A stretch of DNA of 64,000 nt from assembly GCA_001179505.1 (NCBI GenBank), contig CDMY01000264.1, positions 2,839 to 66,838 of the forward strand. The letters run 5' to 3'. The stretch is from Vitrella brassicaformis. Lineage: Eukaryota; Sar; Vitrellaceae. Shown piece by piece: positions 1 through 12,194 of this stretch. The notes below the pieces were generated by a model. That model saw nothing but the letters and a program-made list of their open reading frames with translations. It did not search any database and was not told the DNA's origin. A program made the translations under genes and the position numbers. The first letter of the stretch is position 1; each line of letters opens with the position of its first letter.

Positions 1-485
1 GTGTTGTGTGTGTTGGGGGGGGGGAGGGGGGAGGGTTTGACTTAGAGTGTGCTAGAGGTTTGCGTTCATCGGTCAGCGTGAATATGTTCACTGTCGCGCT
101 GGGGACGCTCACTTTGGCTGGTTGATTTGCGTGACACAAGAATCGACCACCGACAGCCGACAGCTGGCACGAGCTTTGTTTAGTGGGTGTACGTGCACTG
201 CACGGACTCTGGATGGATGAATGATCGGACGTGCACGATGGCTGGATGGATGATGAACGTATCTCTCAACCATTTCAAGCGCACACAGTGAAGTGAATGC
301 AATGCACGGCCGACCATTTCAAGCGCGTGTTGTATACGACATTTCAAGTGACGCAGTGGAGGGAGCTACAGGGGCGGGGCCAGCCGTCAAGAATGAAAGC
401 GTCATCATGCACGCACAAATGGAATGGCCCCCGCGGAGGGAGCCTTTGTCGTTCTATCAGACGTCAGTCTGTCACGTCAGTCACG
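1..485. other. Intergenic, no gene seen
   Basis: This is the spacer downstream of the VPS52 stop codon. It starts with a G-rich run (about bases 14-35) and holds short ATGGATGG-type simple repeats near 210-260. Open frames here are short and low in complexity, and I see no coding pattern or RNA gene. Confidence 0.5.
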
Positions 486-1794
486 TCACTTGAGGGTCGT
501 GTACTGTCTGAACTCGCTCAGGATGGTCGTGTTGGCCACCAGCTCCTTGACCAGCGGCGTCTGCTGTCCGCCCTGAGAGGGGTAAATGCGGCCGAACAGC
601 TTCTGGAAACGAGTGTTGTACAGCAGCAGCTGAGTCAACACCTACATCGCATGCATGGCCACACAAGAATGACACACAACAGAGGGAGGGAGCTTTGTGT
701 GTATATGTCTGTCTGTCCGTCTGTCTGTCTGTCGGCCATTGTGTGTAGATTATGGCAGTGTGGCGTGGCGTGGCATGGCGTGCCTGTTTGAGTATGTCCA
801 TGCCGTTGGTGAAGTTGGTGAATGAGCTCAGCACGTTGGCGTGAATGGCGTCGATCGACCGCTTCCACTCGGCCCCGAACGACTTGACCTGCACACACAC
901 ACATATACACTCACATGGACAGACAGATGGGCAGATGTGTGGGTGGGCTGCTTACAATGCGTTCGACTCGTTTGGGGTCGACCATTGTGGCTGGGGCGGT
1001 GCCGGGGGCGGTGCCGGGGGCGGCTGCGTTGAGCTTTGGCTCGGTCTCCTTGACGAACCGAATGAGTTCCGAGAAGTAGTCGAGCAGCTGCTCCTCCACG
1101 TACACGCTGATCTGGTCGCGCAACAGACAGTCAAAGCTGCCAACCAATCAACCAACAAACACACGACACACAGACACAGAGACGTGTGCAAATGGGATGT
1201 GTGTGTGTGTACTGTGTACCGTCCGGCGGCCTCGTTTTGGAGTTTCTTCTCGTGCAGCACCCCAAGAATGAGGTCATAGTTGTTGATCAGGAAGATCAGC
1301 CGATCCCGCCGAGAAGAAAACTCACGGGCCATGGCCTGCACACACACCTCTGTATGTCTGTGTGTGTGTGTGGGAGGGGGGGGATCGGTGTCTGTGTGAC
1401 CTCGAGAAGGGTCTCCATTGCGTTTTGCATGGCTGTGAGTGAGTGTGTGAGAGTGTCGTCCGGCGTCCCGCCGCCGATCGGCGTGCTCAACGCACTCAGC
1501 GCGCTGCTCATCTCGGCGTAGCGACGAGTCACCTACACACAACACATGACACACATGACTGACAGACAGACCAATGTGTGTTGTGTGTGGATGGATGGCT
1601 GGATGGCGTACGCACATAGTGTGGGTGTGTCTTTTGTGCGGGGGGCAGCTGCAGCATCTGCTGGATGGGGGCCCGCCGGAGGGACAGCACATTCATGTCC
1701 ACCACCTGCTTGAAGCGCGGCCACAGCATCGACTGAGGGATGGAGGGAGGGACGCAATGACAACAGAGGGATGCACACACAGGCCACACACACG

Positions 1795-1830
<36 letters not shown>

Positions 1831-3823
1831 TGTCAGTACTCGTAGTCGGTCCAGGTATCCCTCCAGGCACGGCACTCGCCGCCTTTGCATCGTCAGCCGG
1901 TTCCACTCGTTGACGCGCGCCATCAGCAGCAGACCCACAGAGTCGTACGACGTCGATATCGACCCCTCTAAGGTCTCGTAAAAGAACTACACACACACAC
2001 AGAGAGAGAGAGAGGGGAAATGACAAATGAGTCCATACTAATCTGTGTTGATGGGTTAGGTTAGGTTAGTCGCGCGCACTTGGAAGGTTTTGCTGAAGAC
2101 GTCATTGAAGACGGCCAGGTCGTCCCGCCCGCCTCCCGGCGTGGAGAAGAAGTCATGCAGAAACAGAAACTCGGCCGTCGCCGTGTCCACCAGCAGCTTC
2201 TGGTGACTCCTACGCACACACATACGCACACACACACACACACACTCGGCCATTGATGGAGACAGCTAGATGCCCACACCCCCCGTCCCTCAGTCACCTG
2301 AAGAGCTGTTCGCTGTAGAATTTGCTCGTGGCGCTCTGCTGCGCGTGCAGACTGGCCGTGCCCTGCACGCCGGCCGGCAGGGGCGTCGGCGAGCTCGGCG
2401 CCTGAGTGATTCGATTACACAGCGCAGGGGTGCATTTCAGTTGTGTGACGGGGTGGTCGGGTTCGGTGCGCACCTGTGTGGCATCAGCGGCAGCAGCAGC
2501 AGGGCCAGCAGCGGCTGACGATGCGCTGGAGGTGCTTGGGGGCGTGAAGTGTATGGTGTGCGCCACCAACGGGTTGGCGTCCAGCTCACGCAACAGCTGG
2601 TCACGACCTGCCAGACTGACCACACACACAACACACAACACACACAACACACACAACTCTCTCTCTCTCTCTGTGTGTGTGTTGCCTTGTGCCCATCGAC
2701 TCATCCATGGGCACACGCACACGCACGTACCTGAAGACATTGCCTCTCCCCTGCAGAATGTTGTGGCTGCGGTTGAGCCCCATAACGGCGCCCAACATCT
2801 GCCCCACCCCGCCCGCACCGCCCGCCTGCATGGCCGCCCCGCCGCTGTCCATGGCTCCCAGCAGGTCGTTGCGCGTGGCCGTCTGCTCCAGCTGCAGGCG
2901 GCTGAGCGACTGCACATAGGTCTTGAACTGGGTGAGGTACAGCCGCTGCATCGTGTGGACATACAGCTGCTGCACGTCGTGGGCTGCGCTGGGGTGGTGG
3001 TCGGTCAGGAAGGTGTAGAGGGGCTTGAACCGCACCAGGACATTCCGCTGGATGATCTGCACGTTGGTCTTGGGCTTCTTGAGCTGGTTGATCTTCGAGA
3101 TCAGGAAGTCGCGAATGCGCGAGATGGCCTTGGTCTTGAGCCGCTCCAGCTCGGGGATCGACGCGGCGCTCGACGGATGCTCGGCCAGACCGGGCTGTGT
3201 GGCGTGTTCGAGCTTGTTGGTGAGGTCGTTGAGCCGGCCGATGTAGTGGTCGTCGACCTCTCCCTCACAGATGGCGTGCACCAGGTCCGGGGTGACGACA
3301 ATGTGGCTGAGGTAGGTGTTGAGGACCTCTGCGGCCACCCGTCGGTTCTGCAGCTTGCCGTTCATGTCAAGAGAGTCCTGCTGCAGCCGCTTGATCTTGC
3401 GGCTGATGCCGCCGAGGTCCGACTGGAAGTTGGTCAGCATGGCCTCCATCTTCTCGAGGACGCTGTCGCAGAGCTGGATGTCTGTGTGCAGCGACAGCAG
3501 GTCGCCCTGGCACTTGAGGTACTCATCCACACTCTCGTGCTCCAGACCACGCAGCTCCTTGTCAACCTGACATCACCACAGTCACCACACCACACACAAC
3601 CACATGCATCTCTCGTCTGTCTGTCCGTCTGTGTGCCTGTCTGTCTGCGTCATGTGCCATGGCTGCATATCATCCGGCGGCCCACCTGCTGAGTGTATTG
3701 GTGCAGCGCCTTGCCGTCTTTGAGAGCGGCGGCGATGGCGGGGTCTTGCGCGTACTTGTCGAGCTCTCGCTCCAGCTCCTCCACATCCAGGTCAACCAAT
3801 GACACCTCGCCGGCAGATGACAT
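486..3823 (-). CDS. VPS52: VPS52/Sac2-family GARP/EARP tethering subunit
   Basis: VPS52 is a coiled-coil subunit of the GARP and EARP complexes that tether endosome-derived vesicles at the trans-Golgi network or recycling endosomes. I read about 11 exons. The ATG is complementary to 3821-3823 and opens MSSAGEVSLVDLDVEELERE. The largest exon (about 2731-3566) carries the family core: DEYLKCQGDLLSLHTDIQLC, DLGGISRKIKRLQQDSLDMN, then KISKINQLKKPKTNVQIIQR-like text (sequence reads LISKINQLKKPKTNVQIIQ), as in plant and animal VPS52. Later small exons near 2474-2615, 2298-2401, 2080-2217, 1845-1987, 1622-1729, 1398-1532, 1222-1337, 956-1140 and 790-890 end in a last exon finishing SEFRQYTTLK and TGA (486-488). 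Introns are rich in CA/TG repeats. One Ala/Ser-rich insertion follows the core (about 2480-2530). Family identity is established knowledge; exon edges are inferred. Confidence 0.92.
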
Positions 3824-4231
3824 TGTTATCGGCAGACGATTGATGACGGACAGAGAGATGGCTGATATGAGGAGTCAAGCCATGGACACCGCTGCATACA
3901 CACCACGCGCCGCGTCCTTCCCTCTCCAATATGTGAGAGCGGTTTCACGGAATGTCCTGCATGCGCCAATGCGAGCTCAGAAGTAACGGTGAGTTGGGCG
4001 AGAAAAGAAGGCAAAGGCGGCCAGGTGTGTGGCCGCAGTAAGGCCAGGGCAGGACAGAGCGCGGAGTACCGAATAGCCATTCCATTCCTGAGGCATGAGC
4101 ACAGAGGTACTTACGTATGTGAGGGGAGGGGGGAGTGCAGGCAGAGAGGGCACAGCACAGCACGGCACAGGACAGCACAGCACCGCTGCACAGCTAGAAG
4201 CAGCCACTCCCACATGTGGCACAGCCACATC
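3824..4231. promoter_or_regulatory. Divergent intergenic region between VPS52 and the 4.2-kb gene
   Basis: These 408 bases separate two start codons that point away from each other, so they should hold both promoters and 5' leaders. A GCACAGCACAGCAC-type short repeat lies near 4150-4190. I see no TATA box or named motif. Confidence 0.35.
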
Positions 4232-4822
4232 ATGTGCTGGCACCATCTGTGTCAAGAGCCATGGCTATTGTGTGTGTTGGTGGCCTTGCAGGGCGGCGAG
4301 AGGAGTTCGCAGTTGGCTAGCGTCAACCTGCCGCACAAATGTGTCAAGTACGCACAACCACACACCGAACGCTCATCTGTCCGTCTCGTGTGAGCTCCTC
4401 ACAGGAACTTGTGTTTGTACGAGGCGTGTCGTCGTGAGGGGTTCACCAAGACCTGTGACTACTACCGCCTGGAGTGCGACTACAGCTGCCCCAAGAACTA
4501 CGGCAACATCCTGCAGCAGCTCTGGAAGGCGCCCCCGCAACGATCCGACTCCACCGACACAAACTCTACCACCACCAGCATCAGCACCATCAGCAACAGC
4601 AACAGCACCACCAATGGCAATGGCAATGGCAGCATCACCATCACTGGCGCCAACGGCAGCACTAGCAACGGTATGATAATCGGGGTGGGGGAGTGCAGCC
4701 CCTCCAGCAGCACCAGCCCCACCAGCAGCAGCACCAGCCCCACCAGCAGCAGCACCAGCAACACTGGCGGCGGCGCACAGCCCAAGCCGGCCCTTATGTT
4801 TAGCAATGGGCTGGAGGCGTGA
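4232..4822 (+). CDS. Small Cys-rich protein, likely secreted, unknown function
   Basis: Two exons are read: 4232-4347 and 4405-4822, joined through GTACGC...CTCACAG. The N-terminus has a hydrophobic stretch (WLLCVLVALQGG, residues about 10-21) that could be a signal peptide; an in-frame ATG also lies at 4214. The joined segment reads ...NLPHKCVK + NLCLYEACRREGFTKTC, then DYYRLECDYSCPKNYGNILQ. This gives six or seven cysteines in about 35 residues, resembling a small disulfide domain. After that come Ser/Thr/Asn repeats (TSPTSSSTSPTSSSTS) typical of a disordered or O-glycosylated tail. I do not recognise the family. The intron has the usual local form. The start codon is the least certain part. 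Confidence 0.5.
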
Positions 4823-6357
4823 GTGAACGAGCGGTACATTCCATAGGGGCGGCTCTCTCTGCGTGTGTGTGTGTGGAGATGTGTGTGGGTGGCCGACCGT
4901 GCTGCTTGTACATAAAAGAGGGAGGGGGGAGGGAGGGGTCTTGACTAATAATTCACTGGCTGGCTGGCTGGCGGCTTGGCTGGCTGGCTGATTCATTCAT
5001 CAGATGCAATCAATGCTCTTGTTGTCCTTTTTGATGGTGTGATGTGCCTGCCAGTGGGCGGTGCCGTGAGGGTGATTGGATGTATGTATAGAATAGGGCG
5101 GGCAATTGCATTGAATGCATTGCAACATTGCGTGATCGTCTTGTGGTCCTTTCTTTGCTATCCTATGCTGCCTGGCTGCTTATGCCTGCCTGGCTGACGT
5201 GGTGAAGCTAAGCGACTGCTTGCGGCCCCCTGGCTGCCTGTCTGTCTGTCCGTGTGCAAGTGTGTCACCGAGTGAGTGTGGTCGCGTGTGGGCTGCTTGG
5301 CTGTCCGTTGCAAACCACGTATAGACAGACATGCAGGTCGGCAGGTCGCCCGCCCGGCCTGGCCGACGTGATCGCACACACGAGAAGAAAGAGCACTTAC
5401 TTGGCTCGCTGGCTGGCTGGCTGACAGGGTGGCTGACTGTGAGAGGGCTGTATAGGGTAGAATAGCAAAAAAAGCTAGCTATACAGGTGTGCGTGTGTGT
5501 GGTTGATGTGTTGAGGGCGGGATGGATGGATGGATGGGCCGCACTCTCTCGCTCTCACCCACTGAGTGCAGCCCCGCCTCTGTTAGATAAGTTAGCAACC
5601 AATACTGGCTGAATGGCTGAACGGCTGAATGGCTGGCTGGCTGGCTGGCTGCTGTGTGTGCGCGAGGGGGGAGGGAGAGCGGGCCATAGTCACCTACAGG
5701 CAGACAGACAGACAGACTTACAGACAGACAGACTTACAGAGAGAGAGAGATTCTAATATCAAGACAGACAGCAGCACACAGAAGACAAACACACCAACGA
5801 ATGCACCAATGTGTGTGTCTGCGTGTGTGTGTGTGTGTGTGTGTACATATCACCCCTGTCTGCCTGCCTGTCTGCCTGGATGAGTGGATGGGTGTGGGTT
5901 TGGGTGCTCATTTGCTATCTAGAGATCCATACACAGCTGGTTGCGAACCCTCCACGTGTCTGTCTGTTCGTGTATGTGTTGTGTGCATTGTAAGTAACAC
6001 TTGGTGGGCAGCGTGATGAATGAACGAGTGAGTACATGTAAGCGTTGCAAACGAACGCCATCACGTCTTGTCTTGTCGACCATCCCATCCATCACACACA
6101 CACGAGCAGTGAGCAAGGAAGAACGAACCAACCAACCAAACGAAAGATCGTCTGTCTCTTCTTGGCTGGCCCTTAGGAGTTAGGAGTGAGTGAGTCGATG
6201 AGCAGTGAGTGCCCAGCACACCCACCCATCCACCCACTCACGCAATGCGCACACACACACACGCACATCCCATCCCATACGCACACAGCGAGCCGGCAAG
6301 GCACATTGTGTATGAGTATCACGTCCATCCATCCATCCATCTGTCGCCTCATGTATG
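4823..6357. other. Intergenic, simple repeats, no gene seen
   Basis: About 1.5 kb of CTGG, TGGA, CAGA and TG/CA simple repeats, for example GGCTGGCTGGCTGG near 4960-4990, 5400-5425 and 5630-5650, CAGACAGACAGA near 5700-5735, and (TG)n near 5825-5845. No open frame shows a domain or protein-like composition. Confidence 0.5.
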
Positions 6358-8478
6358 TCATGCCAGCACACGAGTGGTCATATTCATCATACGCGTCCCC
6401 GCGTCCCCCCTCCCCCCGGTCCGCACCCCCGACACCCAGTAGCGAAATCCCCGGCCGTGATAGCACTCCAGCAGCGCACCTTTCAGCCTCTCATACAACG
6501 CATCCTCCAGACGCCCCTCGTCAACCGCACCATAAGCATCACGGGATATGGGGACCAGTACCACATGTGTGTCTGTGTCTCCCTTGCTGCCGCACACAAC
6601 GTCCACAGCCACAAGGGTCTGAGTTATCTCCCCCCCTCTGCTGCTGGTGGTGGTGGTGGTGATGGTGGTGGTGTTGCTCTGCTGCTGCTGCTGCTGGCCA
6701 TGGTAGTCATCAGCAGCAGCGGTGAGGACGTTGCTCTCAGGGACGAATGTGGCATCTCTCCCACACCTCACCAGCGCCCTGTGCCGCGTCTTGTCGAAAC
6801 ACAGGTTGCGGTAGCTAAATGATGAAGTACTCGAAGCTTCGAGCCACTCGTTGTAGTGAGCGTCGGTCCACTGCTGTATCCTCTCCCGAATGAGCTCGCG
6901 TGCATGCCGCACACCCGCAGAATCGGCCGGGTGAGAGGCACCGAAGTCCAGGCAGTGAGAACCGCCCTACATCCATCCATTTGACAACAAACACGGTGGA
7001 CGACACACCCCAGACAGACACACACGATGCTGGCTGGCTGCCGGCATGAGTGTCTCGGTTGCTCTGCTTACGGGGATCTCGTAGGCATCCACATCCGGCA
7101 GCGGGTGCTGTCCCAGGTCGGTGCTCTCGACACTGAGTATCTGCCATGGGTCCGTCTGCCCATTGGTGAAGTGGATGCGGCTGGGCGGCTGGGCAGACCC
7201 CAAACGACCCGTCAGCTGCTTCCCGTCCCACAGGGCATTCTCACGCGCCGCCATCGATGTCCACTTAGCGCCTGAAGAGAGAGAGAGGGAGGGAGAGAAG
7301 CCTCTCTCTCTATGTGCTGTGTGTGTCGTGTCTCTATCGTGGCTCTGCTGAGCGACTGAGAGTCCGACTGACCATATGGTAAGGGGAAGGTGTGATCGCA
7401 GGCGCGATGGGCGAATGACACGTCGATGAGTTCTGATCGCATCGAATGGGGGAACCCCACCTAAAGGCAATTAACACACACACAAAGGACGTAAGGGAAG
7501 ATGTGTCTGTCTCAGCCAGCCTGGATGGACGCGTGTTTGTGTCCTTCCTTACCTGCCAGTACTCATATTCGCTGCAAGATTGCCACATCCACAGCCGCTG
7601 GGAAGCCGACTCGTCGAGCTTCGTGTCCTCGTGGTGCAAAATGTCGTGGAAGTCGCAGTCCTGCCCCGTGGCCTTCGTCAGGTACACCGACAGCCAGCCA
7701 AAATCACGCAGCAGACGCTCCTCAGCCATCTCGCTGTCAGTGTCGGTGTCATTCGACAGCTCAGAGGCCTCCGGTGACCCAAGTGTGTGTGGCACCAAGC
7801 GAAGCGGATAAGGCGAGAACGGCGCTGTGGGGGGGAAGGGGAGCTTCGGCTCGCCAGCTATGATCCCCATTCGCATCGGCTCTGACAGTGTCTCGACGAA
7901 CGACGGCGCCTCCCGGGCCTCGTCGGCGTGTTGCGTCGCAGTGTCTTTGGGGAACCGTGGCCTCACTTTGTGTGGCGGGGGGCTGGCGGGCTTCGAGATA
8001 GCGATTCTCTCGCCCTTGAATATGCGGCACATGTTGTCGATGTAGGGCCGCACCTTCGAGGTGTGGTACTGCACTGCCGTCGACACTTTGTCAGCCGCTA
8101 TGAACAGGAAGTCCACCACATCGTCATATGTCTCCGCCGGGAGGCCCGTGCACCCGAAGAGATCGAAGATCCGTCGGGCTTCCCTTGAAGCTCTGCTGTG
8201 CTTATAGACGTCCCCGCCATACCTCCGCCGCATTGCTGGCGTGACGGGTGGCTGCAGCAGCCGTCTTTCCAGGATCTTGGTGGCCTTGCGGATGGTCTTG
8301 GCGCAGTCTCGTGGTATGGAGTCCTCGACGACGGCGTCGTATTCAGTGTACTTCTCCCGCGCCTCGATGGGAGCCGATGACGAGATGGCTCCCGTGATGG
8401 TCTCTGGGAATTTCGCACGGGCGAATGCGGCAATATTGCCTGCATATATGAAAGGCAGACAGGCCATATCGGAGAGAG

Positions 8479-8513
<35 letters not shown>

Positions 8514-9046
8514 GAACAGATGCTCCAGCGAATACAGATATGCCCCGAAATATGACGCCATCTCCACTACCATCCCTGACACAGACACCCACACACATAC
8601 ATACATTCGAAAGTGTTCCGTTGTGTTGTGGTGTGGCGTGGCGGCTGACGGACCGAGTTCAGTGGCCTGTGAGTTGAGCGGCCCCTCCCCGCCCACATAG
8701 ACAAACATGGGAGGCACCACAGCGTCTGGCAGCTCCTCCACCGCCGGCGTGATGCGAAGGTCAGGTTCTGCCAGTACCGCTGCTGCCAGAAGGTGCGTGG
8801 CGACCACTCGGTCTGCCAGAAGTGGTCCAAGTTCTGTGTGAACCATCGAGGCGGATGGTCGTCGATGCGGCACTGGTCGGACAAATCGTCGGCTGACTCG
8901 TCATTGTCTACAGATGGCATCGCGGGCATGACAAGGGGCTGCTGCCTTGGCCTTGGCTGACGCGATGAGCTGGTTGGCATTATCAGAAGGAGGATCAGAG
9001 ACGGCAAGAGGGACAGCACGAAGAGAAGTGGGCGATGGGAGTGCAT
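6358..9046 (-). CDS. S28-family serine peptidase, disrupted (frameshift and missing Ser exon)
   Basis: Peptidase family S28 (prolyl carboxypeptidase, DPP7, thymus-specific protease) cleaves after proline or trims peptides in secretory and lysosomal compartments. The ATG at 9044-9046 starts a signal peptide (LLFVLSLLPSLILLLIM). Family motifs follow in order: WFTQNLDHF, PPMFVYVGGEGPLNSQ, FGAYLYSLEH (about 8520-8578), GNIAAFARAKFPETITG (8439 down), the Asp motif FTNGQTDPWQ (about 7160-7190) and the His motif GGSHCLDFG (about 6940-6966). Two defects are visible. The frame shifts between QRYWQNLTF and ITPAVEELPD (about 8755-8765) with no splice sites. The segment that should join SLEH(RFYG...) to (GGSYA)GNIAAF, which carries the catalytic serine, is absent; only a CT repeat lies there. 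The C-terminus has an unusual extension with Gln and Thr runs. Introns read: 7461-7552, 7272-7372, 6967-7071. Confidence 0.82.
8465..8518. repeat. (GA)n microsatellite inside the S28 gene
   Basis: On the plus strand the run reads GAGAGAGAGAGA interrupted by CAGAAA. It sits exactly where the catalytic-serine exon of the S28 peptidase is expected, so a repeat-driven deletion or an assembly collapse here would explain the loss. Confidence 0.8.
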
Positions 9047-9378
9047 GCCGATGCCGCCGATGCCGATGAATGGATGAAAGGTGAGAACTGCAATGGGATG
9101 AAGAGAAAGGACGGCTGGAAGCCGCTACAGTGCAGGCGATAAGGGCCCGCGGCTGCCTTGCGTTGCCCTGCGCCCGGCAATGATGGTCTGCAATGACGGA
9201 GAGTGCGAGCTGCATGCATGATGCAAGTCCGGCCCCCAGATGTGGGGGCTGAGACCGAGTCTCAGTCTCGGGGGAGCACCTGCTGCTGTCCGCTTCTCTC
9301 AGCGCTTTTCATCACAACGTCCTCATCGGTTTGAACAACGGTCATCTGTTCATATCAACCATCAAACGATTGTGAGCA
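9047..9378. promoter_or_regulatory. Bidirectional promoter region
   Basis: 332 bases between the ATG of the S28 peptidase (minus) and the chosen ATG of the 9.4-kb gene (plus). It must serve both divergent genes. A near-palindromic run GAGACCGAGTCTCAGTCTC lies at about 9251-9269; its function is unknown. Confidence 0.35.
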
Positions 9379-11663
9379 TGTCGAGTGGCACTGCTCGACT
9401 TCGGACCACTCGCGGCGCCTTCTCGTGGCTTGATGCTCTTGATAAGGGTGAGACGGCAGCGGTTGCAGAGTGAATGAGGCGCATGACATTGTCGCTCCCT
9501 TTCTTCAGTTCCATTCTTCGCAACGGCCGTCATGAGGAAACGCCTGAAACAGCCGAGGCGAGCAGCATCGAAGACGCGGACCACCGCCACGCGACCGAGC
9601 ACATCATCCGTGTCGGCTCCTCCCCAGAAGACTTTCCAGCAACCAACGTGGAAGACAGCCCAAAAGCAGAGGTACCAAGCATCGCTGCCAACAGGGTGGT
9701 CGACGCCACCCAACTCACCACTGCTTGGCCGCAAGGAGACCGTCAACCATGCCATACCCGCGCTGCAGCTCCCACCAAAACCGCCCCTGCAGCCCAAGGA
9801 GGGCCCACTGCGTCAAACTATCGGCCGCGAGTGCCCGTTGCTGAATCAGAGCTGCCTGTATCTGCCCATGACCCATCACTGCATGGTCAACAAACTCACG
9901 CCAGGTAGCTGATGGGTGGATGGATGGATGGATGGGCTCGGTTGCACGAGAGACATGACATCGTGTGTTCTGTTTGGCGGTTGGATATGCCTTGTGTGCA
10001 GGTCAACATTCGAGAAATCGCAGGGCTCTCCAGTTGACCGAGAGGGCCGTGGAGCAGACACACAAGAACGGTACACAGACACACACGGATGGCCTGCCCT
10101 CTACTGTGCGTTCCAATACTCCTTTGGCCGTGTCTCACTGTCCTGCGGCAGCAAGGAACCAGCACCGCGTTGGCATTATATCCGCCTGGAGCGGTCTCAA
10201 CGGAAGTACGTCGTGTGCTTTTACTCAGAGAACCCAAAGAGAGTACGCCGACAACAACGCCGTAGCTGGCCTGACTAAGCTGCGTGTGCGCTGCGTGCTC
10301 TGTCTCTATGCGTGCTGTGCTCAGGTGGCCCATCGATTCTTTCTTGAGCAGGGTTTGGAGCCTGAGGATGAAGTCGGTATGGCAGCGGCTCTGTCAGACC
10401 AAAAAAGGAAGGAACAGAGAAGGTGAGCGAACAAGATAGCATCGCCGTTGACGCCGTGTCTCACATTCGGCCTTCTTGCCTTCTTGCCTGCCTGCCTCCA
10501 GGGGTAACGTGACGGGCCCGGACTACCCGATAACCCTTGAACTCGAGTGTAGCAGCGGCCCGACCTGGCGGACCCATCTGGTGTTCTACGATGATGAGAA
10601 GCCGGCGCAGGTATCCATCCAGAAACAAAGAGAGACACAGCGCGTGGCTAGATGTTTGTGCTGTTTCTCCTCTCAGGTCGCGCAGCGATACGTCATTGAG
10701 CAGTGCCTCCCCGCCGAGGCCAAACTGGACATCCTCACTGCGATTTTCGAGGTGAAAGCCAGCTACGAAGGCGTAGAAGAAGACAATCCCCCCCCAAGGT
10801 GGTCAGCACTTAGCCGATCTGTGCTGCTGCAACAAGGGCGGCATCGCTCTGCCGTCCCTGTGCTGCGTTGATGCAGGGATGAGGGAGGTCAGGCTTGCGC
10901 CGCTCAAGCACTATCTGAGACAGCTGCAGTCGCCAACATCTCTAATACGAGGTGTGTGATTCAGGCGACTGAGAATGAAGACAAGACACACCAAAGACAC
11001 ACTCACTCATCTGTATGTCGTTTGCGTCAGCAGTGCATCGGCTCAGGATAAAGCAGAGCTTTCTCTAAGTGAGGTGCCCTTCTCCATCGACAATGACGAC
11101 TCGGAGGAGTGGTGGCGGTCGCTGCCCAATGCTGACAGGGCCGACCACGTCTCGCCCGCCACACCACCTGAGGCGGCACCTCAACAAACTCAGAACAGGT
11201 GGGCGTAGACTCGATTGCACGGGAGAGATTCAAGCATACATGCTCTACTTATTCCTTTTGGTGGCTGTGCGTATGTCCTGTGTGCAGCCCTACAGTCGAC
11301 GAGAGACAGTGCCCCGCTGCCGAAGGGGAAAGCGCCGGACGAGAAGAGGATTATCGGTATCGAGGGACAAGCGCACACACATGGCCCCTTTTGATGTTTC
11401 TTACATTGGCTGTTTGTTTGTATGTTTCCCTCTCCTGCAGCACCACTGCTCACTCGTCACGCTTGCGGCGGGAGATCGCGAGACGTCCTCTGGTCTCTTT
11501 TTGCTCATCGATCGCCAGCAGAATGTCTACTTGGTTGACGCGCGCGAGACAGCCCCTCATCGATTGCGAGGAGCGCTTCAGTGAGAAGGAGACAGAAGAG
11601 GGCGGCTGGATGGAAGTGTCCATAGCGGAGAGACCAACAGAACCGAAACCAACAGAACCATGA
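9379..11663 (+). CDS. Hypothetical protein with two copies of a short domain
   Basis: About ten exons are read from MSSGTARLRTTRGAFSWLDA to a TGA at 11661-11663: 9379-9469, 9509-9904, 10002-10242, 10325-10422, 10502-10610, 10677-10798, 10877-10951, 11031-11198, 11288-11356, 11441-11663. Frames agree at all joins. Two segments align: VSLSCGS...KYVVCFYSENPKR+VAHRFFLEQGL (10128-10360) and YPITLELECSS...THLVFYDDEKPAQ+VAQRYVIEQCL (10520-10720). In both an intron falls at the same point before VA. The pattern (beta strands, FYxxExP, VAxR[FY]xxEQxL) recalls small domains of the PFU or 'YDGDDPxxVAxxF' type, but I cannot name it firmly. The remainder is polar and probably disordered, with one acidic patch (DNDDSEEWW). 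The first intron is only 39 nt. Function unknown. Confidence 0.62.
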
Positions 11664-12194
11664 CGCGAGAACCAATTCGGCTTGACCTATCGTATGGTGA
11701 GGACAAGATGATGCGAGACAGCGAAGTGAAGGCGTGGAAGATGACTTGGGAGCGACAAGAGGGAGGAGAAGCAGCTTCAGCTTTTGCTCAAGGCACGGGG
11801 TTGGTGCCGATGCTTCATGGCTCGCGTGTGCATGTGCCTCGCCTTCCTTACTCGTATGCCAAAATTGTCTCCGTGCTTGTACCGTCAATGACTGCATGTC
11901 CATCCGTCCTATTGTCCCACACATGGCACACCGTACCACACGAAGCAGAGACATCACATAGGCTGATACCAGACACCAGCTCAAACCTCGAGAGACACTT
12001 GCCCTGTCTGTCTGTCTGTCTGCTTTATTTGGGTCCGTGGATGACCAAGGCGACGCTCACATACTGGAAATGGGCTGCAGACCGCACACACATACAAGTG
12101 GGTGAGCGATGTGAGCTGTCGATGAATCTGTTCGAGTATCTTACTCACCTAGGCCCATCTCATTCCCCAATCGCACCATCTCTGTCTTGATGGT
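11664..12194. other. Convergent intergenic region, no gene seen
   Basis: 531 bases between the stop codons of two convergent genes. A CTGTCTGTCTGTCTG run lies near 12006-12020. No open frame here shows a recognisable domain. Confidence 0.45.

Noticed and set aside
2406-3692. 428-codon plus-strand frame opposite VPS52
   Set aside because: Mirror of the VPS52 core exon; it runs through introns and low-complexity His/Thr repeats, and VPS52 conservation explains the open frame.
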